The notes beneath the pieces are model-generated. The model made no database searches. It saw only the letters and a program-made list of their open reading frames with translations, and was not told where the DNA came from. Position numbers and translations under genes: made by a program. DNA of 64,000 bases from Rhizobium rhizoryzae (GTDB lineage Bacteria > Pseudomonadota > Alphaproteobacteria > Rhizobiales > Rhizobiaceae), in NCBI RefSeq assembly GCF_011046895.1, contig NZ_CP049250.1, positions 2,702,501-2,766,500 on the forward strand, read 5' to 3'. Positions within the stretch are counted from its first letter, which is position 1; every line of letters begins with the position of its first letter. This document shows positions 19,580-28,422 of the stretch, in pieces.

Positions 19580-19905
19580 GAACGCGGACCGTGCTTCTCA
19601 GCGAGGGAGGCAATCGTCACGATATCGAAGTCAGGCCGGTATTTGCAAAGTCGCTCGAACATCGGCGTTTGCAGATGCGCAGGTACGGGATCGGCACCGG
19701 TGATCCAACGGTTCAGATCCTGATCCTCTTCGGCCATGATCGTCTCGAATTCATCGAGTTCCTGATCCGAAAGAGAGGCGATTTCATTTTCGGCAAATTG
19801 TCCGAACACGAGATCCATTTCGCGAATCCCACGGTGCCAGCACCGATAAAGAATGCGACGACGGCGGGGATCGAGATCAGCGCTGCTGCGCGACAGTCCT
19901 GTCAT
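19576..19905 (-). CDS. sdhE: FAD assembly factor SdhE (DUF339)
   Basis: A 109-residue small helical protein needed to attach FAD to the succinate dehydrogenase flavoprotein. The family signature RGIREMD is at residues 25-31, preceded by RRRRILYRCWH and followed by FAENEIASLSDQELDEFE and a conserved LNRWITG. It precedes mfd with a 4-bp ATGA overlap, and is divergent from recG across 93 bp. The linkage to mfd and recG is common in Rhizobiales. Confidence 0.93.
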   Translation of the reverse strand: MTGLSRSSADLDPRRRRILYRCWHRGIREMDLVFGQFAENEIASLSDQELDEFETIMAEEDQDLNRWITGADPVPAHLQTPMFERLCKYRPDFDIVTIASLAEKHGPRS

Positions 19906-19998
19906 GAGCGTGTACCCTGTTTGTACGCGTCATATAGGCCGAAAACTTCTGCTTGTCAGCCTTGCCAAACATGCATTTTCCAGCGCATTTTCCCGGCC

Positions 19999-22104
19999 AT
20001 GCGTCCAGCCCTTCTCGATCCGCTCTTTGCGTCCGTCTCAAGCCTGCCCGGCATCGGCCCAAAACTGGCAGAACTGCTTGCCCGCGTCACCAACCGCGAG
20101 GATGCGGATGACTGCCGCGTGGTGGATATCCTCTTCCACGCCCCCTCGTCGTTGATTGATCGCAGAAACCGCCCGGGCATTGCGTTGGCACCGGAAGGCG
20201 TGATCGTGACTGTGCAGGGCCATGTCGACCGGCATCAGCCGCCTCCACCGGGCAAGAGCAACATGCCGTATCGCGTGTTCCTGCGCGATGAGACCGGCGA
20301 ATTGGCGCTGACCTTCTTTAAGGTGAAAGGCAACTGGCTCGAAAAAGCCCTCCCCATCGACGAAGAGATCCTCGTCAGCGGCAAGGTGGACTGGTTCAAT
20401 GGCCGTGCCTCCATGGTGCATCCGGACCTGATGGTGAAGGCATCCGAAGCGGCCGATATGCCCCTGGTAGAGCCGGTCTATCCCATGACGGCCGGTCTGG
20501 TTCCAAAAGTCATTCGCAGGGCCGTAGAGGGGTCGCTTGCACGTCTGCCCAACCTGCCGGAATGGATGGATATTCCGCTTCAGCAGAAACAGGGCTTGCC
20601 CTCGACCGCGGATGCCTTCCGCCGCCTGCACGATCCTCGGGATGCAGCCGATCTCGACCCTCAGACGCCTGCGCGCCGCCGTCTGGCCTATGATGAATTT
20701 CTGGCGGGCCAGGTTTCTCTGGCGCTTGTTCGTCAGCGCATGCGCAAGGCGGCGGGCCGACCGATCAAGGTACAGGGTAGTTTGCGGGAAGCCATCCGCA
20801 AGACCCTGCCCTTTTCGCTGACGAACAGCCAGCAGACGGCAATCTCCGAAATTCTGCAGGACATGGAAAAGCCGGAGCGCATGTTGCGGCTGGTGCAGGG
20901 CGATGTCGGCGCGGGCAAGACGCTTGTGGCGCTTATGGCCATGGCTGACGTCGTCGAGGCAGGCGGACAGGCTGTGCTGATGGCGCCGACCGAAATTCTT
21001 GCCCGGCAACACCATGCGACGATTTCCCGCTTCGGTGCGGCGGTCGGGCTGAAGGTGGAGGTTCTGACTGGACGGGTAAAGGGCAAGGAGCGCGACGAGG
21101 TTCTGAGCCGGATTGCCTCCGGGGAGGCGCAGATCATCATCGGCACCCATGCGCTGTTTCAGGACGCCATTATCTATCACGACCTCATGCTGGCAGTGGT
21201 GGACGAGCAGCACCGCTTTGGTGTTCACCAGCGTTTGCGGCTAACGGCCAAAGGCGCCAACCCGCATCTTCTCGTCATGACAGCAACACCAATCCCGCGC
21301 ACACTGGTACTCGCAGCCTTCGGCGACATGGATGTCTCCAAACTGACGGAGAAGCCAGCGGGTCGCAAGCCGATCCAGACCGTGACGGTGCCGACGGAGC
21401 GGACAGACGAGATCGTAGCACGTTTGCGCGCCGCCATCGCCGACGGCAAGAAAGCGTATTGGATCTGCCCTCTCGTTGAGGAATCGGATCTTTCCGAACT
21501 GATGTCGGCAGAAGAGCGACACGCGGTTCTTGCAAAGGCACTGGGTCCCAAGGTGGGTCTTGTTCATGGGCGGATGACCGGTCCGGAAAAGGATGCGGTT
21601 ATGGCGGCCTTCAAGGCCGGGGAACTGCGAATGCTTGTCGCAACGACCGTTGTCGAAGTTGGCGTCGACGTTCCCGATGCAACGATCATGGTCATCGAGC
21701 ATGCGGAACGGTTCGGCCTTGCGCAACTGCATCAGTTGCGCGGGCGCGTTGGTCGTGGCGACGAGGCTTCAACCTGTATTTTGCTCTACAAGGGACCGCT
21801 TAGCGAAACTGGTCGGGCGCGCCTTTCCATTTTGCGAGACAGCGAAGATGGGTTCTTGATCGCGGAGGAGGATCTAAAACTTCGTGGCGAAGGCGAATTG
21901 CTGGGAACGCGGCAATCCGGCACACCCGGCTTTCGTATCGCAAGCCTTGAGGCCCATGGCGACCTGCTGGAAATCGCCCGCAAGGATGCGACCTACATCC
22001 TGGAACGAGATCCGGAACTGACGAGTGAGCGCGGGCAAGCGCTTCGCGTTCTGCTCTACCTGCATCGGCGCGATGAGGCGATCCGATATCTGCGGGCTGG
22101 ATAG
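19999..22104 (+). CDS. recG: ATP-dependent DNA helicase RecG
   Basis: Branch-migrating helicase that regresses stalled forks and processes Holliday-like structures. The 701-residue protein has the N-terminal wedge domain with an OB fold (LPGIGPKLAELLARVTNREDA..., then IVTVQGHVDRHQ), Walker A GDVGAGKTLVAL near residue 302, the DEQH box VVDEQHRFGVHQR near 400, LVMTATPIPRTL and LRGRVGRGDEASTCILLY. The start is ATG at 19999 (MRPALLDPLFASVSSLPG), the usual N-terminus; the open frame extends far upstream but that part lies over sdhE and is not conserved. The ribosome site is weak. Confidence 0.96.
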   Translation: MRPALLDPLFASVSSLPGIGPKLAELLARVTNREDADDCRVVDILFHAPSSLIDRRNRPGIALAPEGVIVTVQGHVDRHQPPPPGKSNMPYRVFLRDETGELALTFFKVKGNWLEKALPIDEEILVSGKVDWFNGRASMVHPDLMVKASEAADMPLVEPVYPMTAGLVPKVIRRAVEGSLARLPNLPEWMDIPLQQKQGLPSTADAFRRLHDPRDAADLDPQTPARRRLAYDEFLAGQVSLALVRQRMRKAAGRPIKVQGSLREAIRKTLPFSLTNSQQTAISEILQDMEKPERMLRLVQGDVGAGKTLVALMAMADVVEAGGQAVLMAPTEILARQHHATISRFGAAVGLKVEVLTGRVKGKERDEVLSRIASGEAQIIIGTHALFQDAIIYHDLMLAVVDEQHRFGVHQRLRLTAKGANPHLLVMTATPIPRTLVLAAFGDMDVSKLTEKPAGRKPIQTVTVPTERTDEIVARLRAAIADGKKAYWICPLVEESDLSELMSAEERHAVLAKALGPKVGLVHGRMTGPEKDAVMAAFKAGELRMLVATTVVEVGVDVPDATIMVIEHAERFGLAQLHQLRGRVGRGDEASTCILLYKGPLSETGRARLSILRDSEDGFLIAEEDLKLRGEGELLGTRQSGTPGFRIASLEAHGDLLEIARKDATYILERDPELTSERGQALRVLLYLHRRDEAIRYLRAG

Positions 22105-22142
22105 CGGCAATTATCATGGCGTGTTGTTCATAATAAATTCAA

Positions 22143-22176
22143 CCTCAAGAAGTACCTTAAGTCGTCAAACTTGAGG
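22143..22176 (+). promoter_or_regulatory. Hairpin covering the ribosome site of the 105-residue protein
   Basis: CCTCAAG (22143-22149) pairs exactly with CTTGAGG (22170-22176), with a 20-base loop. The 3' arm contains GAGG at 22173-22176, which is the Shine-Dalgarno sequence eight bases before the ATG at 22185. Pairing would hide the ribosome site. Visible in the sequence; the regulatory role is inferred. Confidence 0.5.
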
Positions 22177-22184
22177 ATTGAATT

Positions 22185-22502
22185 ATGTCAAATGGCTTTC
22201 AGGTTAATTTTTCCGTTTCCGACTTTCAGGCAGGCGCCTCTTCATTCGAGGTGCCTGTCACCCCAACTTCGGTTATCAGCGCCTATCGGTTACTTGTAGA
22301 GAATGTAAGTGGAGGGGTAGCAACGCTGAACATTCAGTTCTGGAAGGGCGACAAAGTCGCAGGACAAGAAACCCTCACTATCGATGCGTCCAATCCACCC
22401 GGAAACACTCTCTCCGTCCCATCCGGCGTCGATAAGGCAGTTGGCACTTTCGGAGCAATCAGTTTCCCGATGGGAACCGTGGTTGTTTCCGTCAGCTCCT
22501 GA
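22185..22502 (+). CDS. Small beta-rich protein of unknown function
   Basis: A 105-residue protein I do not recognise. It starts MSNGFQVNFSVSDFQAG, has no signal peptide, no helix-forming hydrophobic stretch and no cysteine. It alternates short hydrophobic strands (FEVPV, YRLLVENV, ATLNIQFW, TLTIDA, GTVVVSVSS) with G/S/N/P turns, which suggests a small beta-sandwich such as a lectin- or pilin-like domain. It has its own GAGG ribosome site (inside a hairpin) and its own terminator, and stands alone between recG and the phytase-like gene. It is somewhat richer in A+T than its neighbours. A later-acquired gene is possible. The real coding status rests on the ribosome site, spacing and terminator. 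Confidence 0.7.
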   Translation: MSNGFQVNFSVSDFQAGASSFEVPVTPTSVISAYRLLVENVSGGVATLNIQFWKGDKVAGQETLTIDASNPPGNTLSVPSGVDKAVGTFGAISFPMGTVVVSVSS

Positions 22503-22526
22503 GATCCGTAACTGTTGCGAGAGCAA

Positions 22527-22556
22527 GAGACAGGACGGGCAATCCCCTCCTGTCTC
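22527..22556. terminator. Bidirectional hairpin terminator
   Basis: GAGACAGGA (22527-22535) and TCCTGTCTC (22548-22556) form a perfect 9-bp stem, with GGG/CCC able to extend it in the loop. It sits between the convergent 105-residue protein gene and the phytase-like gene. T-richness after the stem is modest on both strands. Confidence 0.65.
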
Positions 22557-22564
22557 AGTTGATA

Positions 22565-24046
22565 TTAATGCTTCACGCCCGGAAGTGTGACGCGGAAGAC
22601 CTGGAACATGGTATCGACGTCCGCGCCATCTGCAGCCTTGTAGGCGGCACCGACCTGATAACCGTCCTGTGTCAGGAAGTCGTTGTCGTTGGCAACGAAC
22701 AGGAAGTAATCATCCGGCGCATTGGCATCGAGCGCGCTTGCGATGCTCATCGCTTCCCATTTTTCCGAAAGATTGTTCTTATCGTTCGGGGCGCCATTGT
22801 GCAGCCCGAAGCGATCGAGCTCAGCACTGTCGTTCAGATCGATGAAAGGCGTGAGCGTGGCAGGCTTGACCGAAGCATCGACAACGCCCTTGGGAGCCAC
22901 CGGCTTGTCAGCATCAAAACTGGTGTTGGCAATGTCCGTTGCGTTAGACAGATCGACGGCAACGATCTTGCGGTACACCGACGTATCGCCCTTCAGTCCC
23001 TGACCGTTATTGCTGTCACGGGCCAGCATGAGGAAGGCCTTGTCGGACAGGGCGACGATTTCACTCTGCGCGGCAACGGCCACTTTACCCTTGTTATCAA
23101 AGGTGGGTAGCGGCACGACGTATTCGTGCAGCAGTTTTAGATTGTCGATGTCAGCGGCATCATACACCAACGCACGCGTATTCATGCGGGTCTGGCCGGA
23201 ATCGCCACCATCCTGACGTGCCGCAGACTGAAGAACAGCAATCACGAACTTACCGTCCGGAGTCATCGACATGCCTTCGAGGCCCTGGTTGTTCTGGCGC
23301 CCGGTGTCCGGATCCTTGGGATCAGGCTTCTTGCCGTCTGCATCGACGTTATTGGAAGAGAAGTTCACCTCGCCCTTGCGCATCGGCAACAGTGCTTTCG
23401 GCGGCTGCATAGCCGAGACCATCTTACCATCTGCGGTGAAGTGGTAGATGTAGGGACCATATTCATCACTGATCAGGAATGAGCCATCCTTCAGACGAAC
23501 AATCGCTTCAGGATCGAGTGCAATCTTGCCCATGCGCGCCTGCGGGAGAAGCGGTAGCTTGCCGGATGCCGGGCGCGTTCCGGATTCAGGATCAAGCCCC
23601 GTCATGTTCTTCCCCTGATCGTCCGTCAGAAGGATTGTATCAGCGAGTTTTGCCTCCAGACCCTTCTGCTGCTTCTCGGCAGGTACGGCGCCGGCTGCGG
23701 GGGTCAGGCGGAATTCGATCCGGTTCAGGCGGTCATTGTAATCCGTGGTCCCTTCGACGTTGTAGCCACGATCCGGAAGCAGCCAGAGCGCTCCGGTATA
23801 AGCATCTCCGTCCTTCTTCCATGCGGTCGGATCAATCGCCATACCCGAACCCGACCCGAAGGTTTCGTTGAACTTGTCTTTCTGGTTCGCGGGGATACGA
23901 CCAACGGCGACGAGACCCTTGGTGGAAATGGTGATACCGGCTGCTGATACCGAGCCTTCAGCATGGACTGCGAATGGCATCGCAAATACAGAGGCTGCCA
24001 GTGCAAGGCTGGCGCAACGGCGTGCAAACGTGGATGGAGACTTCAT
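22565..24046 (-). CDS. Secreted esterase-like activity of phytase family protein
   Basis: A 493-residue exported protein of the phytase-like family (PF13449), predicted beta-propeller. The signal peptide is in MKSPSTFARRCASLALAASV...VHAEG. The propeller contains LPDRGYNVEGTTDYNDRLNRIEF, LDPEAIVRLKDGSFLISDEYGPYIYHF and NNQGLEGMSMTPDGKFVIAVLQS, which are family hallmarks. The start is ATG at 24044-24046 behind AAAGGA; a longer frame adds 25 unconserved residues. Family members act on phosphorylated or ester substrates outside the cytoplasm, but the reaction is uncertain and phytase activity should not be assumed. It stands alone. Confidence 0.85.
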   Translation of the reverse strand: MKSPSTFARRCASLALAASVFAMPFAVHAEGSVSAAGITISTKGLVAVGRIPANQKDKFNETFGSGSGMAIDPTAWKKDGDAYTGALWLLPDRGYNVEGTTDYNDRLNRIEFRLTPAAGAVPAEKQQKGLEAKLADTILLTDDQGKNMTGLDPESGTRPASGKLPLLPQARMGKIALDPEAIVRLKDGSFLISDEYGPYIYHFTADGKMVSAMQPPKALLPMRKGEVNFSSNNVDADGKKPDPKDPDTGRQNNQGLEGMSMTPDGKFVIAVLQSAARQDGGDSGQTRMNTRALVYDAADIDNLKLLHEYVVPLPTFDNKGKVAVAAQSEIVALSDKAFLMLARDSNNGQGLKGDTSVYRKIVAVDLSNATDIANTSFDADKPVAPKGVVDASVKPATLTPFIDLNDSAELDRFGLHNGAPNDKNNLSEKWEAMSIASALDANAPDDYFLFVANDNDFLTQDGYQVGAAYKAADGADVDTMFQVFRVTLPGVKH

Positions 24047-24178
24047 GAGAACAATCCTTTGAGGTGGAGAACCCATGTCTGCCCTGCGCTGCGCCTGTCG
24101 ATCTGGCGCAAAGTTGAACATGGTGTGATCGCCGATTGTATCTATGAGCGATTGATGACAGTCCGATGAAGCTTACGC

Positions 24179-24838
24179 TCAGTTCACGACTGGCCTTGGC
24201 GTCCACTCCGGCGCGATAAGCCCCCCGGAAATCAGCAGCTTGGCCGCATCTTCAGGCGACATGTCCAGAATGATCAACTTTTCCTTCGGCACGAACATCA
24301 GGAAACCCGCGGTTGGTACAGGCGTCGGTGGCAGGAACACAGCAATCATTTCCTGTCCCATTTCGTTAAAGCGATGTGCCAGTTCGCCTTGCGCTTCCGT
24401 CGCGATGAAGACCAGCGCCCAGGTTCCAGGTGAAGGGAACTCAACAAGACCGACCTTCTTGAACGAGGTCGACTGATCCTTGAGCACAGTTTCGAAAATC
24501 TGCTTCAGGCTCTTATAGAGCGTACGCACCAAGGGCGTGCGGTTCAGGATCGACTCGCCAAAATTGACGATCGACCGACCAATGAGGTTTTTGACCAGAA
24601 ACCCGATCACGGTGATCAGAATCATCGCGATGAGCAGGCCAAGGCCCGGAATGGTGATGTCGAAATAGTACTGAGGATTGTAACGCTGTGGAATGTAGGG
24701 TGTTACCCAGCTGTCTGCCCAATCGATGAAAGCAAAGGTCAGCCAGATCGTGATGGCCAATGGCGCACAAATGATCAGACCGGTCAGGAAGTTATTCCGA
24801 AGCCGACCGGCGAGCGTTATGCGTTCCGGGCTTTCCAT
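24179..24838 (-). CDS. DUF502 family membrane protein
   Basis: A 219-residue protein with two transmembrane helices near the N-terminus (NFLTGLIICAPLAITIWLTF, then PGLGLLIAMILITVIGFLVK) followed by a soluble domain containing RTPLVRTLYKSLKQIFET, SFKKVGLVEFPSPGTWALVF and the FLPPTPVPTAGFLMFVP stretch, which together define DUF502. Function unknown. It lies 126 bp downstream of glmS on the same strand, a linkage (recG, DUF502, glmS) that I recall from other Rhizobiales. Confidence 0.9.
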   Translation of the reverse strand: MESPERITLAGRLRNNFLTGLIICAPLAITIWLTFAFIDWADSWVTPYIPQRYNPQYYFDITIPGLGLLIAMILITVIGFLVKNLIGRSIVNFGESILNRTPLVRTLYKSLKQIFETVLKDQSTSFKKVGLVEFPSPGTWALVFIATEAQGELAHRFNEMGQEMIAVFLPPTPVPTAGFLMFVPKEKLIILDMSPEDAAKLLISGGLIAPEWTPRPVVN

Positions 24839-24964
24839 CCACTACTTCCAAGAATCATGCTGCACTGCCGTTGAAGGCGGGTGAACCCGGACAATGCCGG
24901 ACCTCTCCCCGCCTCGCAAGTGCGTATCGATTAATATTTGGCAAGGCTGAAACCTTGCTCCCGG

Positions 24965-26791
24965 TCACTCGACGGTGACCGATTTTGCCAGATTGCGGGG
25001 CTGGTCGACATCGGTGCCCATGAAGACGGCCGTGTGATAGGCGAGCAACTGGATAGGCAGGGCGAATATCATCGGGGCGATGACTTCATCCACGTTCGGC
25101 AGCACGATCGTTGCCATGGTGGCGAGTTTTGATGCAGCAGCGCCCTTTTCATCGGTGATGAAGATGATCTTGCCGCCGCGTGCTGCGACCTCCTGCATGT
25201 TTGAAACCGTCTTTTCGAAGAAGCGGTCATGTGGAGCGATAACGATCACCGGCATGTGCTCGTCGATCAGGGCGATCGGGCCGTGCTTCAACTCTCCAGC
25301 GGCATAACCTTCCGCATGGATATAGGAGATTTCCTTGAGCTTCAGAGCGCCTTCCATCGCCAGCGGATAGCTGGTGCCGCGGCCCAGATAGAGCACATCC
25401 TTGAAGCGCGAGAGATCCCGCGAAAGCTGCTCGATTTGTGGCTGGATGAGGTTCAGCACCTTGCTCATGATGCGCGGCATCTCGATGAGATGGCGAACAA
25501 GCTCCTTTTCCTGCGCCTCGGTCAAGATGCCTCTTGCGCGGCCCGCCTGAATTGAAAGCGCGGCCAGTACGGCGAGCTGGCAGGTGAAGGCTTTCGTCGA
25601 AGCCACGCCGATTTCCGGCCCGGCGAGAATCGGGAAAATTGCGTCTGCTTCACGCGCAATCGTCGATTCCTTCACATTGACGACGGCGCCAATCGGCAGG
25701 CCTTCTTCCTTGCAGTAGCGCAGAGAGGCAAGCGTGTCGGCGGTTTCCCCCGATTGGGAGATGAAGAGCGCGGCCTGATCTTTCGACAGCGGAATATCGC
25801 GATAGCGGAATTCCGATGCCACATCGATTTCCACCGGCAAGCGCGCATAGCGTTCGAACCAGTACTTGCCGACGAGACCGGACAGATAGGCGGTGCCGCA
25901 GGCAGAGATGGCAAGGCTGCGGAGCTTTGCAAAGTCGATCGCCTCGGCCTTCTGTTTGATGGAGCCGGAGGCGAAATCGACATAGTGGCTGAGCGCGTGA
26001 GAAATGATCTCCGGCTGCTCGTAGATTTCCTTTTCCATGAAGTGGCGGTGGTTACCCTTGTCCACCATCAGGGCAGCCGCTTGCGAGATCTGGATCGGGC
26101 GCTCGACCGGCTTGCCCGCAAAATCGGTGATCGTCACGCCATTGGCGGTCAGAACCGCACAATCGCCATCGACCAGATAGGTGATCTGGTTTGTGAATGG
26201 TGCGAGCGCGATGGCATCCGAGCCCAGGAACATTTCGCCGCGACCATGGCCAACCGCAAGCGGAGGGCCAAAGCGCGCCGAGAGGATCGTACCCGGATCA
26301 TCCTGAAACATCACAACCAGCGCATAAGCGCCGGTAACGCGGTTCAACATGGCCAGCATCGCATCGCGATGCCCCATCCCCTCACGTGTGAACTTTGCCA
26401 GAAGATGCGCGACAACCTCGGTATCCGTCTGGCTGGTGAAAACGGCACCTTCTGCCGTCAGTTCATCGCGCAGTTCTGAAAAGTTCTCGATGATGCCGTT
26501 GTGGACGACCGCCACGCCTTCAACGAAATGCGGATGGGCATTGGTTTCGTTTGGAACGCCATGCGTCGCCCAGCGCGTGTGGGCAATACCGATGGTGCCG
26601 GGCAGCGGTTCCCCGGCAAGTTTCTTCTCAAGATTGAAAAGCTTGCCTTCTGCGCGGCGGCGATCCATCGCGCCATCGTGGATCGTGGCAACACCTGCGG
26701 AATCATAGCCGCGATATTCCAGCCGCCGCAGCGCATCAACCAAACGCTCTGCAACGGGCTCCTTGCCAACGATGCCAACAATTCCGCACAT
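24965..26791 (-). CDS. glmS: Glutamine-fructose-6-phosphate aminotransferase
   Basis: Makes glucosamine-6-phosphate from fructose-6-phosphate and glutamine, the first step to UDP-GlcNAc. The 608-residue protein has the N-terminal glutaminase with Cys2 exposed after Met removal (MCGIVGIVG), RRLEYRGYDSAG and HTRWATHG. Two SIS domains follow (ISACGTAYLSGLVGKYWFE; SQSGETADTL; GRGTSYPLAMEGALKLKE), and the C-terminus LAKSVTVE matches the family. The start is ATG at 26789-26791 behind GAGG; a longer frame would bury Cys2. It lies 106 bp after glmU on the same strand, so both UDP-GlcNAc enzymes are probably co-transcribed. A 7-bp hairpin (24962-24981) spans its stop codon. Confidence 0.97.
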   Translation of the reverse strand: MCGIVGIVGKEPVAERLVDALRRLEYRGYDSAGVATIHDGAMDRRRAEGKLFNLEKKLAGEPLPGTIGIAHTRWATHGVPNETNAHPHFVEGVAVVHNGIIENFSELRDELTAEGAVFTSQTDTEVVAHLLAKFTREGMGHRDAMLAMLNRVTGAYALVVMFQDDPGTILSARFGPPLAVGHGRGEMFLGSDAIALAPFTNQITYLVDGDCAVLTANGVTITDFAGKPVERPIQISQAAALMVDKGNHRHFMEKEIYEQPEIISHALSHYVDFASGSIKQKAEAIDFAKLRSLAISACGTAYLSGLVGKYWFERYARLPVEIDVASEFRYRDIPLSKDQAALFISQSGETADTLASLRYCKEEGLPIGAVVNVKESTIAREADAIFPILAGPEIGVASTKAFTCQLAVLAALSIQAGRARGILTEAQEKELVRHLIEMPRIMSKVLNLIQPQIEQLSRDLSRFKDVLYLGRGTSYPLAMEGALKLKEISYIHAEGYAAGELKHGPIALIDEHMPVIVIAPHDRFFEKTVSNMQEVAARGGKIIFITDEKGAAASKLATMATIVLPNVDEVIAPMIFALPIQLLAYHTAVFMGTDVDQPRNLAKSVTVE

Positions 26792-26880
26792 GAAAACCTC
26801 TTCCGATAACTGCGAGCGCGCAATCTCTATCGCACTGCACGCAAGGCGCAATGAGAGCGCCGGTCAAATTCAATTTCTTA

Positions 26881-26903
26881 CAGTAACCGACAAAGTGTTA
26901 CTG
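26881..26903 (-). other. Hairpin over the glmU stop codon
   Basis: CAGTAAC (26881-26887) and GTTACTG (26897-26903) form a 7-bp stem around the glmU stop at 26898-26900, in the glmU-glmS gap. It has no T run, so a weak terminator or RNA processing signal is more likely than a full stop of transcription. Confidence 0.4.
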
Positions 26904-28259
26904 ACCTGCCTTCTTCGCGGCCTTGAACGCAAGCGCGCGCTCGCGCACCTGCTTTGCGCGGTCAGGCTTCACTTCCTGCCTTGCGCGTCCGAAGGCAAGC
27001 GCATCATCCGGCACGTTTTCAGTGATGACGCTGCCAGATGCCACATAGGCGCCATTGCCGATCGAGACCGGCGCGACGAGTGCCGAATTCGAGCCAATAA
27101 ACGCGTTCTCGCCAATGCGTGTCTCGTGCTTGTTTATGCCATCGTAATTGCAGGTAATCGTTCCCGCGCCGATGTTCGAACCAGCGCCGATAGATGCGTC
27201 ACCGATGTAGGTCAGGTGGTTAACCTTCGCACCCTCGCCGATTGTCGCCTTCTTCACTTCGCAGAAATTGCCAACCTTCGAATCCGGTCCAAGATCTGCA
27301 CCGGGTCGCAGGCGTGCAAAAGGACCGACCGTCGCACCTGACGCTACGTGAGCTCCCTCCAGATGCGAGAAGGCGTGGATGACAGCGCCGCTTTCCACGG
27401 TAACGCCGGGACCGAAAACGACATTCGGCTCTACCAGAACGTCCTGTTGGAGCACCGTATCGAAGGCGAGGAAGACGGTTTCCGGCGCAATCATCGAGAC
27501 GCCCGACAGCATAATTTCGTGACGGCGGCGGTTCTGCCAGCTGGCTTCCAGCAACGCCAGTTCCGCCCTCGTGTTGCAGCCGGCCAGTTCTGCTTCCGGC
27601 GCATCCACTGCCACGACCTTCGCTCCGTCGGCTCGGGCGATCTCAACAAGATCCGTCAGATAATACTCGCCTTTGGCATTCTTGTTGTCGATCTTCTCCA
27701 GCCAGCCAAGCGCCCTGGCCCCGTTAATGACCATCAGGCCGCTGTTGCAACGGGTGACTTTACGCTCCTCCTCCGTCGCGTCTTTATGTTCGCGAATCGC
27801 GACAAGCTGACCATCTTCGACAAGAAGCCGACCATATCCTGTGGGATCGGCAGCCTCAAAGCCGATCACGACAAGATCGGCGCCTGAGCTCAGAAGTGAC
27901 CGTGCGTTCTGGAAAGTTTCCGATCGAACCAGCGGAACATCACCATAGGTCACAAGTACTTCGTCGAAACCCTTGGCGATGGCATCCCGCGCCATCAGGA
28001 CGGCATGACCTGTGCCCTTGCGCTCTGTCTGCAGGACGGTGGAGACCGCCATTCCCTCGACTGCCCCAGCTTTTGCCACCGCATCCGCATCGCGGCCCAG
28101 CACCAGCACGGCATCCTTGATCTCCGCATCCCTTACCGCTCGCATGACATGCGAGATCATCGGTAATCCGGCGATCGGATGCAGCACCTTGGACATTGAT
28201 GACTTCATGCGCGTGCTATCGCCAGCGGCGAGAATGACAGCGAGACAGGTGCGGGCCAT
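26898..28259 (-). CDS. glmU: Bifunctional UDP-N-acetylglucosamine diphosphorylase / glucosamine-1-P acetyltransferase
   Basis: Makes UDP-GlcNAc for peptidoglycan and LPS. The 453-residue protein has the N-terminal pyrophosphorylase (about residues 1-230; [33 protein letters not shown], then the conserved EYYLTDLVE) and a C-terminal left-handed beta helix ([55 protein letters not shown]). Residue 15 is Ser where many GlmU have Gly (AAGxGTRM), and residue 23 is Ser where many have Pro; I recall the same variant in Agrobacterium. Start ATG 28257-28259 follows GGAGAG; another ATG 12 bp upstream is possible. First gene of the glmU-glmS unit. Confidence 0.96.
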   Translation of the reverse strand: MARTCLAVILAAGDSTRMKSSMSKVLHPIAGLPMISHVMRAVRDAEIKDAVLVLGRDADAVAKAGAVEGMAVSTVLQTERKGTGHAVLMARDAIAKGFDEVLVTYGDVPLVRSETFQNARSLLSSGADLVVIGFEAADPTGYGRLLVEDGQLVAIREHKDATEEERKVTRCNSGLMVINGARALGWLEKIDNKNAKGEYYLTDLVEIARADGAKVVAVDAPEAELAGCNTRAELALLEASWQNRRRHEIMLSGVSMIAPETVFLAFDTVLQQDVLVEPNVVFGPGVTVESGAVIHAFSHLEGAHVASGATVGPFARLRPGADLGPDSKVGNFCEVKKATIGEGAKVNHLTYIGDASIGAGSNIGAGTITCNYDGINKHETRIGENAFIGSNSALVAPVSIGNGAYVASGSVITENVPDDALAFGRARQEVKPDRAKQVRERALAFKAAKKAGQ

Positions 28260-28365
28260 ACGACTCTCCATGTAAATTCGAGCCGCTTTTAGCAGCGTTT
28301 CGATTAACAGGCCAAGAACGTCAGTGTTGGGCTGCTTCAAGTTCTGTTTCGAAATATGTCGAAAC

Positions 28366-28396
28366 GAAAAAGCCGCCTGCCATGAAGGCAAGCGGC
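28366..28396 (-). terminator. Intrinsic terminator of the BMP transporter operon
   Basis: On the minus strand AGCCGC-T-TGCC, loop TTCAT, GGCA-G-GCGGCT, then TTTTT. The stem is 10 bp with one mismatch. It lies 27 bp after the stop of the binding-protein gene. Confidence 0.85.
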
Positions 28397-28422
28397 TCAT
28401 CAAATCAACGTTCTGACAAAGC

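Noticed and set aside
26792..26897. glmS ribozyme or sRNA-type control region before glmS
   Set aside because: The gap is 106 bp and shows no ribozyme core; the glmS ribozyme is a Firmicute element.
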